Part shown: positions 19,557 to 27,690 of the stretch, in pieces
How the letters are laid out: every line of letters begins with the position of its first letter
Position numbering within the stretch: position 1 is the first letter of the stretch
Assembly (NCBI RefSeq): GCF_007995085.1
Contig: NZ_VOQS01000003.1
Coordinates: 806,001 to 870,000 of the forward strand
Source of the DNA: Paraburkholderia azotifigens
Lineage (GTDB): Bacteria > Pseudomonadota > Gammaproteobacteria > Burkholderiales > Burkholderiaceae
Direction: 5' to 3'
DNA: 64,000 bases
Notes under the pieces: generated by a model
Database searches by the model: none
What the model was told of the DNA's origin: nothing
The model's input: the letters and a program-made list of their open reading frames with translations, nothing else
Made by a program: the position numbers and the translations under genes

Positions 19557-19590
19557 CAGCCGCCTGGGCATCGGCGGCATTTTTTTATCC
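19557..19590 (+). terminator. intrinsic terminator after the hairpin repeats
   Basis: GCCGCC, a short loop and GGCGGC are followed by ATTTTTTT. This is the best-formed intrinsic terminator in the neighbourhood and lies directly after the third 50-bp repeat. Confidence 0.7.
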
Positions 19591-19653
19591 GCCCAGGGTT
19601 GGATCGTTTTCACCGTAGCATCGCGCGCTTGCTTGCAGCAAAGGAGACACACG

Positions 19654-19908
19654 ATGGTCGAAGACACGGTGTTGGATTATTTACGCGCGCTGCACGGCAA
19701 CGCGCAAACGCTCGCCATTCGCAGTTGCACCGTTTCGCCGCCCATTCAACACCCGTGGGGACGTTCATACCGGCTCGTCGAATGGACTTTCAGACACGAC
19801 GTTGAATCCTTCCGGCGCGTCGTGCCTGCCGAGAGCACGCCTCTTCAAATTGCCGAGGCCGTGATGTCGCATGTGCCCGGGCGGCGCTTCTGCCAGCCTG
19901 GCGGATAG
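19654..19908 (+). CDS. small hypothetical protein
   Basis: An 84-residue ORF starting MVEDTVLDYLRALHGN with an excellent ribosome binding site (AAGGAGA, 7 bp before the ATG). No signal peptide or membrane segment. I do not recognise the family. It converges with the small gene at 19981-20223. Confidence 0.6.
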   Translation: MVEDTVLDYLRALHGNAQTLAIRSCTVSPPIQHPWGRSYRLVEWTFRHDVESFRRVVPAESTPLQIAEAVMSHVPGRRFCQPGG

Positions 19909-19980
19909 ATTGCGCGCCGCACAGCGCAAGCCGTTCGATACGCGCGCCGCGCGCGCTGGACGCCGGGTTGCCGTTCTTCA

Positions 19981-20223
19981 TCATGCATTCCTCCACGCTG
20001 ACATCGCCGGCCGCACTTTGGCGGGCGGAAACACGTTCCATGATCCGTCGTCGTGACGGAAGAAGAAGATGGACAGCAGTCCGTTGGGACGCAACGTCTC
20101 CACACACACGCAGCGCCGATGCATCTGCGTGCGGCAGAAGCGCACCACGCGCGCGGGCATCGCCGGCGTCGGCGCGAGCCATTTGTCGACTGCCCAGTGC
20201 AGGGTTTTTCCCGTCGTGCTCAT
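19981..20223 (-). CDS. small hypothetical protein coupled to the LRAT-like gene
   Basis: An 80-residue soluble protein (MSTTGKTLHWAVDKWLAPTP...) with a good GGAGACC ribosome binding site before the ATG at 20223. The frame stays open upstream to an ATG at 20352 that overlaps the stop of the LRAT-like gene (ATGA), which would add a 43-residue extension built on MSSGS repeats. Either start may be used. Family not recognised. The conserved-looking part contains WNVFPPAKVRP and LLSIFFFRHDDGSW. Confidence 0.6.
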   Translation of the reverse strand: MSTTGKTLHWAVDKWLAPTPAMPARVVRFCRTQMHRRCVCVETLRPNGLLSIFFFRHDDGSWNVFPPAKVRPAMSAWRNA

Positions 20224-20301
20224 GGTGGTCTCCTTCGCGTTCCTGATTGCATTTACGGCATTCGACGCTTCGAACTTCAATCGCCCGTGTTCAATTGCGA
20301 T

Positions 20302-20358
20302 GCTCATGCTGCCGCTGCTCATGCTGCCGCTGCTCATACTGCCGCTGCTCATACTGCG
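20302..20358. repeat. 15-bp tandem repeat at the LRAT-like/small-gene junction
   Basis: Almost four copies of GCTCATGCTGCCGCT (two with A for G at one position). Read leftward each copy gives MSSGS, so the array repeats an in-frame ATG every 15 bp. Copy number changes would keep the frame but change the number of possible starts. Confidence 0.85.
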
Positions 20359-20879
20359 TTAACAACGGCACGGCCTGTTTTCATCCGGTTTCCGACAAAC
20401 GCGCTGATGAGGCACAACACTGCATGCGCGCCCGTGCGCGGATGCGTGAGGCATGCATGAACCTGTTCGCTGCGGCTTTCGCCGAGCAGGCACCATGCGC
20501 AGAAGTGCTCGCAGTTGTTCGTCAGCAGGCGATAGTGGTTTTCGCCGAGACGCGAGCGGGCGCGCAGCACGGTTTCTTCGCCGGAATACTTCGGGAACGG
20601 ATGCGGGCGCACAGCGACGGCGTGACCGTCGGCAAATGCTTCGAGCGCGACTTCTTCGACGGGACCGCGATGTGCGGACTTGGCGAAACCTGCGTAGTGA
20701 ATGACCTTGCCGCCGCCGACATAAATGCCGTGATGTTCGTAGCCGCGGCGTTGCGTGATCAGATGGGCACCGAGGGTGGGTTCGTCGCTGGAACCGTCGA
20801 GCGCGACATCGGCCGATGCATAAGCTGCCGCGCGGTTTGCACCTTGTTCACTGCCTGATTGTTGAAGGTTGCGGTTCAT
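20349..20879 (-). CDS. LRAT/NlpC-P60-like domain protein
   Basis: A 176-residue protein with the LRAT-family pattern: histidine motif HHGIYVGGGKVIHYAG and catalytic-cysteine motif NNCEHFCAW. Family members are thiol acyltransferases or hydrolases acting on lipids or peptides. A weak C-terminal hydrophobic stretch (HAVLCLISAFVG) may touch membrane. A TTG at 20903 is an alternative start. It lies divergent from the first GG-leader peptide gene, about 450 bp away, so it borders the secretion locus and may belong to it. Role not known. Confidence 0.75.
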   Translation of the reverse strand: MNRNLQQSGSEQGANRAAAYASADVALDGSSDEPTLGAHLITQRRGYEHHGIYVGGGKVIHYAGFAKSAHRGPVEEVALEAFADGHAVAVRPHPFPKYSGEETVLRARSRLGENHYRLLTNNCEHFCAWCLLGESRSEQVHACLTHPRTGAHAVLCLISAFVGNRMKTGRAVVNAV

Positions 20880-21104
20880 GGCTTTGCCCGGTATCCGATT
20901 CAAAAGGCCAACACTGTTGCAGGCTCTTTTGCATCATCTGGACCAGGCTCGATAAGCCTATGATTTACCTAACTATTTGACCACCTGGAGGCATTCCGCG
21001 AGGGTTGAGTGTAGGGATACGCCCAACAGAATTTCGAGCGATTGTGTTGCGCATACACCATCACATTCGGCACGCCGTACGCGCGAAATGGTCGCGGAGC
21101 ATGT

Positions 21105-21153
21105 GTTGGCTGTCCCACCGCTTCGAGCGCCGCGCTGTTGGACGGTTGCCAAC
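21105..21153 (+). promoter_or_regulatory. candidate activator-binding sites upstream of peptide gene 1
   Basis: GTTGG at 21105-21109, then CTGTTGGA at 21135-21142 facing CCAAC at 21149-21153. They lie about 100-145 bp before the -24 element, the usual range for sigma-54 enhancers. The CTGTTGGA half-site recurs at the other two sigma-54-promoted peptide genes. Confidence 0.5.
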
Positions 21154-21249
21154 GTCCCGCACCGCTCGCGCGCTACGCGTGCGCGCGCGTGGTTCCGCTA
21201 TCGCCCGCCCAGCAAGCGCGCGCGAAAAAGTCCGCGTGCTCGCCGCAAA

Positions 21250-21265
21250 TTGGCACAGCACTTGC
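21250..21265 (+). promoter_or_regulatory. sigma-54 promoter of peptide gene 1
   Basis: TTGGCACAGCACTTGC matches the -24/-12 consensus TTGGCACRNNNNTTGC at every fixed position with the correct GG-N10-GC spacing. It lies 65 bp before the -12-to-ATG end point, upstream of the ATG at 21330. Confidence 0.85.
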
Positions 21266-21329
21266 ACCTTAAGTCGCAACTTCCTTTTGATTTGCGGCCG
21301 CGTGACGGGCGGCCCACCGGAGACACGTC

Positions 21330-21614
21330 ATGGCATCCATCACCATCAGCGACATTCCCCACAACCTCGCGCTCGATCGCAAGGCCATGGCCGCGATCAG
21401 CGGCGGCGGCGGCGCACCGTGGGTATTCGGCTGGATCACGCCGTATGTTCATGACACGCCGAGCGTCGGACCTGTCGTGAACCTGTACGACATCACGAAC
21501 AACTTCTATGCTAACCAGATGATCAATCAGTTTCAGTCGGTTGACGTTCACAATACCGGCAACAACTCGAACATCAACGTGACTCCTGACGCCAACAGTA
21601 CGAACCGGGCTTAG
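21330..21614 (+). CDS. double-glycine-leader peptide precursor 1
   Basis: A 94-residue precursor with leader MASITISDIPHNLALDRKAM AAISGG, sharing the hxIxDh....LDrkAM.aI.GG pattern of the other five. Cleavage is expected after the GG at residues 25-26 by the C39 domain of the locus exporter. The core is cysteine-free and rich in Asn (NNFYANQMINQF, NTGNNSNINV). GGAGA precedes the ATG and a sigma-54 promoter lies upstream. The PP2C gene starts 5 bp after the stop, so precursor and phosphatase are co-transcribed. Product unknown: a bacteriocin, signal or self-assembling peptide are all possible. Confidence 0.8.
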   Translation: MASITISDIPHNLALDRKAMAAISGGGGAPWVFGWITPYVHDTPSVGPVVNLYDITNNFYANQMINQFQSVDVHNTGNNSNINVTPDANSTNRA

Positions 21615-21619
21615 ATGCC

Positions 21620-22390
21620 GTGACCTGTATCAGTCAATTCCGCTGGGCTTCCGCCGCGCGCTCCGACACGGGGCGCGTGCGCGAGATCAACGAGGACGCC
21701 TGCCTCGACCAGCCTCAGCACGGCCGCTGGGCCGTCGCCGATGGCATGGGCGGGCATGACGTCGGCGATCTCGCGAGCCAGCTCGTGATCGAGACGCTCG
21801 GTCAGTTGCCGGAACAGACAGGCATCAAGCATTGCATCGCCGAGGCGCGCGCGCGCCTGCAAAACGCAAACCGTCAGTTGCGAGAAGAAGCAAGCCGCAG
21901 GCAGGTTCAACGCATCGGCACGACCGTCGTCGTGCTGCTCGCGTGCGACCGCTTCTGCGGCTATCTGTGGGCAGGCGACAGCCGCATTTATCTGCTGCGG
22001 CAAGGGCAACTGCGTCAGTTGACGCGCGATCACAGCCAGGTGGAAGAACTCCGGCAGTCCGGCTATCTGACCGACGAAGAGGCGCGCAATCATCCCGCGC
22101 ACAACATCATCACGCGCGCCGTCGGCGCGACGGACCGCCTCGATCTCGACGAAGACGCGATCGAAGTGGCGGACGGCGACGTCTTTCTGCTGTGCAGCGA
22201 TGGCTTGAGTAATGAAGTGACGGACGCAGAGATTCAGCAGACGCTTGCAAACGTCGACTGCCTTCATGCACCGGCTGAACTCGTCGATATCGCCCTCGCA
22301 CGCGGCGGCCGCGACAATATCACGGCCGTCGTCGTGCAGGCGGAAGACCCGCAAGCGTCGGACAGGACGCTGCTCAACCCGGCGCCCTGA
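21620..22390 (+). CDS. PP2C-family Ser/Thr protein phosphatase
   Basis: A 256-residue cytosolic Mn/Mg-dependent phosphatase with the metal-binding motifs DGMGGHD (41-47), WAGDSRIYLLR, CSDGLSNEV and GRDNITAVVV. It starts at GTG, because the nearby ATG at 21615 is closed after two codons. It is coupled to precursor 1. It is the likely counter-enzyme to the Ser/Thr kinase at 37279-39447. With the FHA protein it forms a kinase-phosphatase-reader set like the one controlling type VI secretion, here attached to a type I-like exporter. Confidence 0.93.
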   Translation: MTCISQFRWASAARSDTGRVREINEDACLDQPQHGRWAVADGMGGHDVGDLASQLVIETLGQLPEQTGIKHCIAEARARLQNANRQLREEASRRQVQRIGTTVVVLLACDRFCGYLWAGDSRIYLLRQGQLRQLTRDHSQVEELRQSGYLTDEEARNHPAHNIITRAVGATDRLDLDEDAIEVADGDVFLLCSDGLSNEVTDAEIQQTLANVDCLHAPAELVDIALARGGRDNITAVVVQAEDPQASDRTLLNPAP

Positions 22391-22396
22391 GGGTCG

Positions 22397-23752
22397 TCAT
22401 CCCATATCGGCTTCGTCGTTGGCTTCCTGGTCGTCCTTGCGCGCATTCGCTTGCGCGTGCGCGCGCCGGAAGTCTTTCGAATGCAAACCGTGCTTCTTCA
22501 GCAGCATCTGAAGATGCGAACGGTTCATGTCGACGCGGCGCGCCAGTTCCGCGACCGTACCGCCCACTTCCTGCAAACCGCGCTGAAGGAAAGCTTTTTC
22601 GGCTTCGTCGCTGGCGGCGCGCTTCGCGTCGCTGAGCGACAGCAGATTCGTCACGTTCGCAGCAACGCCATTCGCCGCTTCGTTCGCGACGCCGAATATG
22701 GATGACGAAACGGGTGCCGCAGGCCGCATATCGGTCGGCAGATGATCGACGTCGGCGATATCGCCCGCCAGGCACGAGATGCGGTACATCACGTTGCGCA
22801 ACTCGCGGATGTTGCCCGGATACGCATACGTCAGCAGAAAGTCCCGCAATTTAGGCGTGATTCTCACGGGACGGCGTTTGAGCACGCCCGCCGCCTCGTC
22901 TCCAAAGTACTGGATCAGCAGCGGAATTTCATCGCGCCGCTCGCGCAGCGGCGGCAGCGTGACATGAATGACGCTCAGCCGGTAAAACAGATCTTCGCGA
23001 AACGTGCCCTGCTCGCTCAGCTTGCGCAGATTGCGATTGGTGGCCGCGACGATGCGCGTGTCGACGCCGATCGGCTCATCGGAACCGACGCGCTGTATTT
23101 CATGCGCTTCCAGCACGCGCAGCAGTTTCACCTGGCCCGTCAAAGGCAGCTCGCCGATTTCGTCGAGAAAGATCGTACCCGTATGCGCGCTTTCGAACTT
23201 GCCTTTGCGGTCATTCGTTGCGCCCGTAAAAGCGCCCTTTCTATGACCGAACAGTTCCGACTCCAGCAGGTTGTCCGGAATCGCGCCGCAGTTCACGGAA
23301 ATGAACGGCTTGTCCGAGCGGCTGCCATTCGCGTGAATGACCTTCGCCATCAGTTCCTTGCCTGTGCCGCTCTCGCCGTCGATCAACACGGGCAGATCGG
23401 TCGGCGCGGCTTTCTCCGCTATTTCGAGTGCTTCGAGCAGTTTCGGGTTGTCGCCGAACGTGCCTTCAAAGATAAAGCTGCGCGCGAGCAGCGCCTGACG
23501 TCTCGCGCCGCGCGACTGGTCGCCGCGCAGCGGCTCGACGACGGCCGCCTGCACGAAGCGCTCCTTGTGCGACATCTGCATCACTTCGTCGCGCAACGAA
23601 CTGGCCTGTTTCAGGAGCTTTTCGATGTCCGCGCGTTCGAGCCGCGACGACCAGCGCAGCGTCGAGCGCAGAATCTCGATCTTCTCGATCAAGCCCGCGT
23701 ACGAGAGGGCCGAGCCGCTTTCTTCAGGCTGCTGGTCAAGTATCTTCATCAT
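22397..23752 (-). CDS. sigma-54-dependent transcriptional activator without sensor domain
   Basis: A 451-residue bacterial enhancer-binding protein. The N-terminal about 95 residues have no receiver, GAF or PAS pattern. The AAA+ domain has Walker A GESGTGKE (126-133), the sigma-54 contact loop GAFTGA (173-178) and Walker B TIFLDEIGELP. A Fis-type helix-turn-helix (GGTVAELARRVDMNRSHLQ) lies near the C-terminus. It overlaps the exporter stop by 4 bp (ATGA), so it is the last gene of the export operon. It probably drives the sigma-54 promoters at the peptide genes. With no input domain, its activity may depend on expression level or on phosphorylation. Confidence 0.93.
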   Translation of the reverse strand: MMKILDQQPEESGSALSYAGLIEKIEILRSTLRWSSRLERADIEKLLKQASSLRDEVMQMSHKERFVQAAVVEPLRGDQSRGARRQALLARSFIFEGTFGDNPKLLEALEIAEKAAPTDLPVLIDGESGTGKELMAKVIHANGSRSDKPFISVNCGAIPDNLLESELFGHRKGAFTGATNDRKGKFESAHTGTIFLDEIGELPLTGQVKLLRVLEAHEIQRVGSDEPIGVDTRIVAATNRNLRKLSEQGTFREDLFYRLSVIHVTLPPLRERRDEIPLLIQYFGDEAAGVLKRRPVRITPKLRDFLLTYAYPGNIRELRNVMYRISCLAGDIADVDHLPTDMRPAAPVSSSIFGVANEAANGVAANVTNLLSLSDAKRAASDEAEKAFLQRGLQEVGGTVAELARRVDMNRSHLQMLLKKHGLHSKDFRRAHAQANARKDDQEANDEADMG

Positions 23753-26700
23753 GCGCTCAGCTGTTTCTGGACGAGCTGGTAGTACATGCCCTTCCGGTTG
23801 ACCAGTTCCTCATGACGCCCCTGCTCGACAATCGCCCCTTCATAGAGCACCAGGATCTTGTCGGCGCGCATGATGGTGCTGAGACGGTGCGCGATGATAA
23901 CGGCCGTGCGTCCCTTCAGGATGTCGTGCATATTGCTGAGGATATTGCTTTCCGATTGCGTGTCGAGCGCCGACGTCGCTTCGTCGAACACGAGCAGCCG
24001 CGGGTCGTGATACAGCGCGCGCGCAATGCACAGCCGCTGGATCTGTCCGCCCGACAACCCAATGCCGCGTTCACCCACGATCTGCTCATAACCGAGCGGC
24101 AGTTTCGCAATGAACGCGTGCGCGTCGGCCATCTTCGCCACTTCCTCGATGCGCCGGCGGTCGGGCGTATCGTCGCCGCTTGCAATGTTCTCGGCAATCG
24201 TGCCGGAGAACAGCAGGTTCGATTGCATCACATAGCCGATCTGTGCGCGGTAGAACGCCTTGTCGATCACGTTCATATCGTAGCCGTCGACGGTCATCTT
24301 GCCGTCGCTTGGCGCATAGAAGCCGACCAATAGCTTCGCAAGCGTCGTCTTGCCCGAACCGCTGCGGCCGACGATCGCAATCAGCTCGCCGGGCTTGATC
24401 TCGAAGCTGATGTTCTCGAGCACATACGCGCTGTCGTTGTCGCCATAGCGGAAGTAGACGCCGTTCAGGCTGATCTCGCCTTGCAGATCCGGCAGCATCA
24501 CGCGCGAAGGCAGATCCTCCGGCTTCTGCTCGGGCTCGATATCCAGCACGTCGCCGAGCCGTTCCATCGCGACGCCTGCATCGTTGAGCATGCTCCACAA
24601 ACCGACGAGTCCCATCAGGGGCGACAGCACGCTGCCCATGAACGCATTGAACGCGATCAGTTGACCGATCGTCATTTCGCGCGCCAGCACGAGATTCGCA
24701 CCGACCCAGAGAATCGCGATCGTCGTCGCAGCGTTCAGCAGCTGGCTGATGAAGCCGATCAGAATGTTGAATGCGTGCGCACGGTACTGCACTTCGAGTG
24801 CTTTCGCGTACTTCTTTTCCCAGCGCAAGCGCACAGGCCGTTCGATGCCCATGCCCTTGACCGTTTCGACGCCCGAGAGCGCCTCCATCAGAAAAGACTT
24901 CGAATCCGTCGCGGCGGCGAATGTTTCGCGCGCATAGTTCTTGATCTTCGGCGTCGCGACCAGCGTCAGCGCCATGATGGGAATGACGAAAGCGATCAGC
25001 ACGAATGTCATCTTCGCGTTGTAGAAGAACATGATCGCGAAGTAGATGAACACCATCAGCAGATTGAGCGCCGTCGTTACCGTCGATTCCGTGAGAAACG
25101 CGCGTATCGTCTGGTTTTCCTGGAAGCGCGCAAAGATGTCGCCCGTCTTGCGCTTCGCAAAGAACGAGAACGGCAGCGACATCGTGTGCCTGAAGAACTG
25201 CGACATCATCGCGAAGTCCATGTTGCGCACCATGAAATTCGACAGATACGCGCGAATCATCGACATCAGCTGCGAGAACACATTCGAAATGATCAAGCCC
25301 AATATCAGCAGATGCAGCAGGCTGATGTTCTGATGCACGATCACGCCATCGAGAATGTTCTGGATGATCAATGGCGGAATCACGCCTAGCACCTGGATCA
25401 CGAAGGTCGCGAGGAACAGATGCATCAGGATCTTTTTGTACGGCGTCAGATAGCCGATAAAACGCAGCCACGGCGAACGCGACGCGGAGAGCTGCACGAG
25501 ATTCGGCCCCGGCGCGAACAGCAGACACGTGCCGCTCCAGCCGCGTTCGAAATCTTCGAGACTCAGCTTGCGGAAGCCCAACGCGGGATCGGCGAGCCAC
25601 ACGTGATCTTTCGACACGCCGTACACGATGATGTAGTGATAGCCTTCCCAGTGGACGATGAACGGCAGGTCGAAGCCGCGCAACGAATCGAACGTGCATT
25701 GCACGCCGCGCGCCGAGAAGCCGAGCGATTCGCCCGCACGCGCAAGGCTGTCAAGCGTCGCGCCTTGCGTCGTCACGTTCGCGAGTTCGCGCAGCTTGCC
25801 GAGCGTCATCGGAATGCCGTAGTGCTTGCAGATCATCGCGAGACACGCGGCGCCGCAATCCATTTCCTCGGCCTGTTCGACGAGGCCGAAGCGGCGGATC
25901 ACCCGTTCGCCCAGTTCCGGTCTGGTATGCAGATCGAGCCGCAACGGCAGCTTGCGCCGCTGCTCGATGCGCTTCTGGCGGTCCAGTTCGCGGTCCGCGT
26001 ATTTAATGCGCTCGTCGAGCACCTCGCGCAGTTTCGGATTGCGTTCGAGGATGAAATGCACCGTGCGCTCGGGAATGACGAGCAACCGCGTATCCGTCAT
26101 AGCGATAGCCGATGCCGTCTGCTCCTGCCGCATCAGGCAGGCCTTCTCGCCGAAAATCTCGCCTTCGCGCAGCGTCGCGAGCGTGTAGTCGTTGCCGTCC
26201 TCGTGCCGCACGATGCGCACTTCGCCTTGCCGCACGACGTAAAGCCGCCGGTCGTCGCGCGCCTCCTGCTTGAGTATTTCCTTGCCTGCGGCCACGCGCT
26301 TGACGCCTACGCTGCGCACGTACTCTTCCAGCTCCTGCTTGTTCAGCTTGCCGCGCAAGTCGAATAGCTGCGCGACGAATCCACCCGCCGAATTGATCGC
26401 GACATAGCTCGCGACGAACGCGAGCGCCGCCTGATTGCCCGCGATGATCGGCTCGATCGCCGCGCGCGGAATGAACAGCAACTCGGTCTTGCCCGAGGAA
26501 CGCACGGACGACTCATGCGCATACGGACGCAGCATCGCAATGTCGGCGAAGACTTCGCTCGTCTTGCGCACGCCCATGCTGATCTCTTTGCCGTGCTCCT
26601 CCGTGAAAATGCGCACTGAACCGGACTTGATCACATAGAGACCGTCCGCAGCGTCGCCGACGTTGCATACCGTCTCGCCAAACGAATAGAAGCGCGACTG

Positions 26701-26805
26701 TACATGCTCCGCGATGCGTTCGAGTTCTTCGCGCGTAAACGGCGAAAGAATTTCGACCGTCGACAGAAAGTCGGCAGTGGTAGGCGTGGTTTGCGGTGCA
26801 TCCAT
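23749..26805 (-). CDS. cNMP-binding / C39 peptidase / ABC exporter
   Basis: A 1018-residue peptidase-containing ABC transporter predicted to cut double-glycine leaders and export the core. Two N-terminal cyclic-nucleotide-binding-like domains lie at about 15-135 and 160-275. The C39 peptidase is at about 305-440 with C317 (EEMDCGAAC), H390 (GYHY) and D406 (LADPALG), all catalytic residues present. The transmembrane domain is at about 450-740. The ATPase has Walker A GRSGSGKTT (813-821), LSGGQ (917-921), Walker B LLVFDE (937-942) and H973. The duplicated cNMP module is an unusual extension that suggests nucleotide-gated export. It sits in the same operon as the parvulin, HlyD and FHA genes. 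Confidence 0.95.
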   Translation of the reverse strand: MDAPQTTPTTADFLSTVEILSPFTREELERIAEHVQSRFYSFGETVCNVGDAADGLYVIKSGSVRIFTEEHGKEISMGVRKTSEVFADIAMLRPYAHESSVRSSGKTELLFIPRAAIEPIIAGNQAALAFVASYVAINSAGGFVAQLFDLRGKLNKQELEEYVRSVGVKRVAAGKEILKQEARDDRRLYVVRQGEVRIVRHEDGNDYTLATLREGEIFGEKACLMRQEQTASAIAMTDTRLLVIPERTVHFILERNPKLREVLDERIKYADRELDRQKRIEQRRKLPLRLDLHTRPELGERVIRRFGLVEQAEEMDCGAACLAMICKHYGIPMTLGKLRELANVTTQGATLDSLARAGESLGFSARGVQCTFDSLRGFDLPFIVHWEGYHYIIVYGVSKDHVWLADPALGFRKLSLEDFERGWSGTCLLFAPGPNLVQLSASRSPWLRFIGYLTPYKKILMHLFLATFVIQVLGVIPPLIIQNILDGVIVHQNISLLHLLILGLIISNVFSQLMSMIRAYLSNFMVRNMDFAMMSQFFRHTMSLPFSFFAKRKTGDIFARFQENQTIRAFLTESTVTTALNLLMVFIYFAIMFFYNAKMTFVLIAFVIPIMALTLVATPKIKNYARETFAAATDSKSFLMEALSGVETVKGMGIERPVRLRWEKKYAKALEVQYRAHAFNILIGFISQLLNAATTIAILWVGANLVLAREMTIGQLIAFNAFMGSVLSPLMGLVGLWSMLNDAGVAMERLGDVLDIEPEQKPEDLPSRVMLPDLQGEISLNGVYFRYGDNDSAYVLENISFEIKPGELIAIVGRSGSGKTTLAKLLVGFYAPSDGKMTVDGYDMNVIDKAFYRAQIGYVMQSNLLFSGTIAENIASGDDTPDRRRIEEVAKMADAHAFIAKLPLGYEQIVGERGIGLSGGQIQRLCIARALYHDPRLLVFDEATSALDTQSESNILSNMHDILKGRTAVIIAHRLSTIMRADKILVLYEGAIVEQGRHEELVNRKGMYYQLVQKQLSA

Positions 26806-26839
26806 GATGCTTGCGGTCCCCGGCAGCAGCGCGCGTCAG

Positions 26840-27592
26840 TCAGAGCGCTTCGATAATGTGTTCCTGAGCGCGCGTCATCAGCCACTGTTCGCGCAACAGC
26901 CGTTTGATTTGCGACGCGACGTCGGCATCGAGTTGTGCGGGATACTTCGCCGTCACCGCGAAGATCTCGAAGCAGGAACGGTCCGGCGAAGCGAATGGCC
27001 CGAGCAGGTCGCCGACCGCCGCGTTGAAGATCTTCGCCTCGATATCGGGTTTAAGCGAGCCGCGCAGCACCTTGCCGATCACGCCGCCCGAATCTTTCGT
27101 ATCGGCGATCGAATGCTCGCGCGCCATCTCGGCGAAAGCATCGGGATCGTCGTGCAGATACGAAATCATTTCCTTGGCCTTGCCTTCGTCGTCGAGCAGG
27201 ATGTGACTCACTTCGAGCGCGTCGAACTTGGGCGAATTCATCGAAAAGTACTCTTCTATCTCGCCGTCGCTACCCACCTTGTCGAGCATCTTCTCCTGAT
27301 ACAGGCCATCCGTGATGAATGCCTCGAATTCGTCGAGACTGATCTTCAGCGTGTCGAGGTACTGATTCATGTCGGCGGCGCGATGCAGTCCGCGCACGCG
27401 CCGGAACTGGTCTGCACGCTCCTGGATTTCGTCGGCGCTCACGCTCACGCCGTGTTTCTTCGCGGCATGCACGGCCAGCTTGTCGCGCACCATCTGCTCG
27501 ATCAGGCTTTCGAACTGGCCCGTGAGTTTCAACAGACGTATGAATTCGCCGACATCCACGACTTCATCATCGATTCGTACGATCGCGGTCAT
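26840..27592 (-). CDS. parvulin-type peptidyl-prolyl isomerase
   Basis: A 250-residue protein with a SurA-N-like helical region followed by a parvulin domain (EVSHILLDDEGKAKEMISYL, FAEMAREHSIADTKDSGGVIGKV). There is no signal peptide, so it should be cytoplasmic. Inside the exporter operon (34 bp before the ABC gene, 98 bp after HlyD) it could act as a foldase or chaperone that keeps the precursors export-competent; this is inference. Parvulin genes are known in other peptide- and T1SS-type loci. Confidence 0.88.
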   Translation of the reverse strand: MTAIVRIDDEVVDVGEFIRLLKLTGQFESLIEQMVRDKLAVHAAKKHGVSVSADEIQERADQFRRVRGLHRAADMNQYLDTLKISLDEFEAFITDGLYQEKMLDKVGSDGEIEEYFSMNSPKFDALEVSHILLDDEGKAKEMISYLHDDPDAFAEMAREHSIADTKDSGGVIGKVLRGSLKPDIEAKIFNAAVGDLLGPFASPDRSCFEIFAVTAKYPAQLDADVASQIKRLLREQWLMTRAQEHIIEAL

Positions 27593-27690
27593 CTCGTCCG
27601 CTCCTCTAGTGGTGGCCCGAACGAACAGGCGGGCTGGCGGTTGTACTCGTGGCTTAGCTTGCAGTGCAGCGCATTCAGTCGACGGTCCGT

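Larger units (their letters stand above)
20904..21329. other. divergent control region upstream of peptide gene 1
   Basis: About 425 bp without a gene. It contains the sigma-54 promoter at 21250-21265 and the GTTGG/CCAAC elements at 21105-21153, listed separately. Short ORFs here overlap those sites and lack supporting features. Confidence 0.6.
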
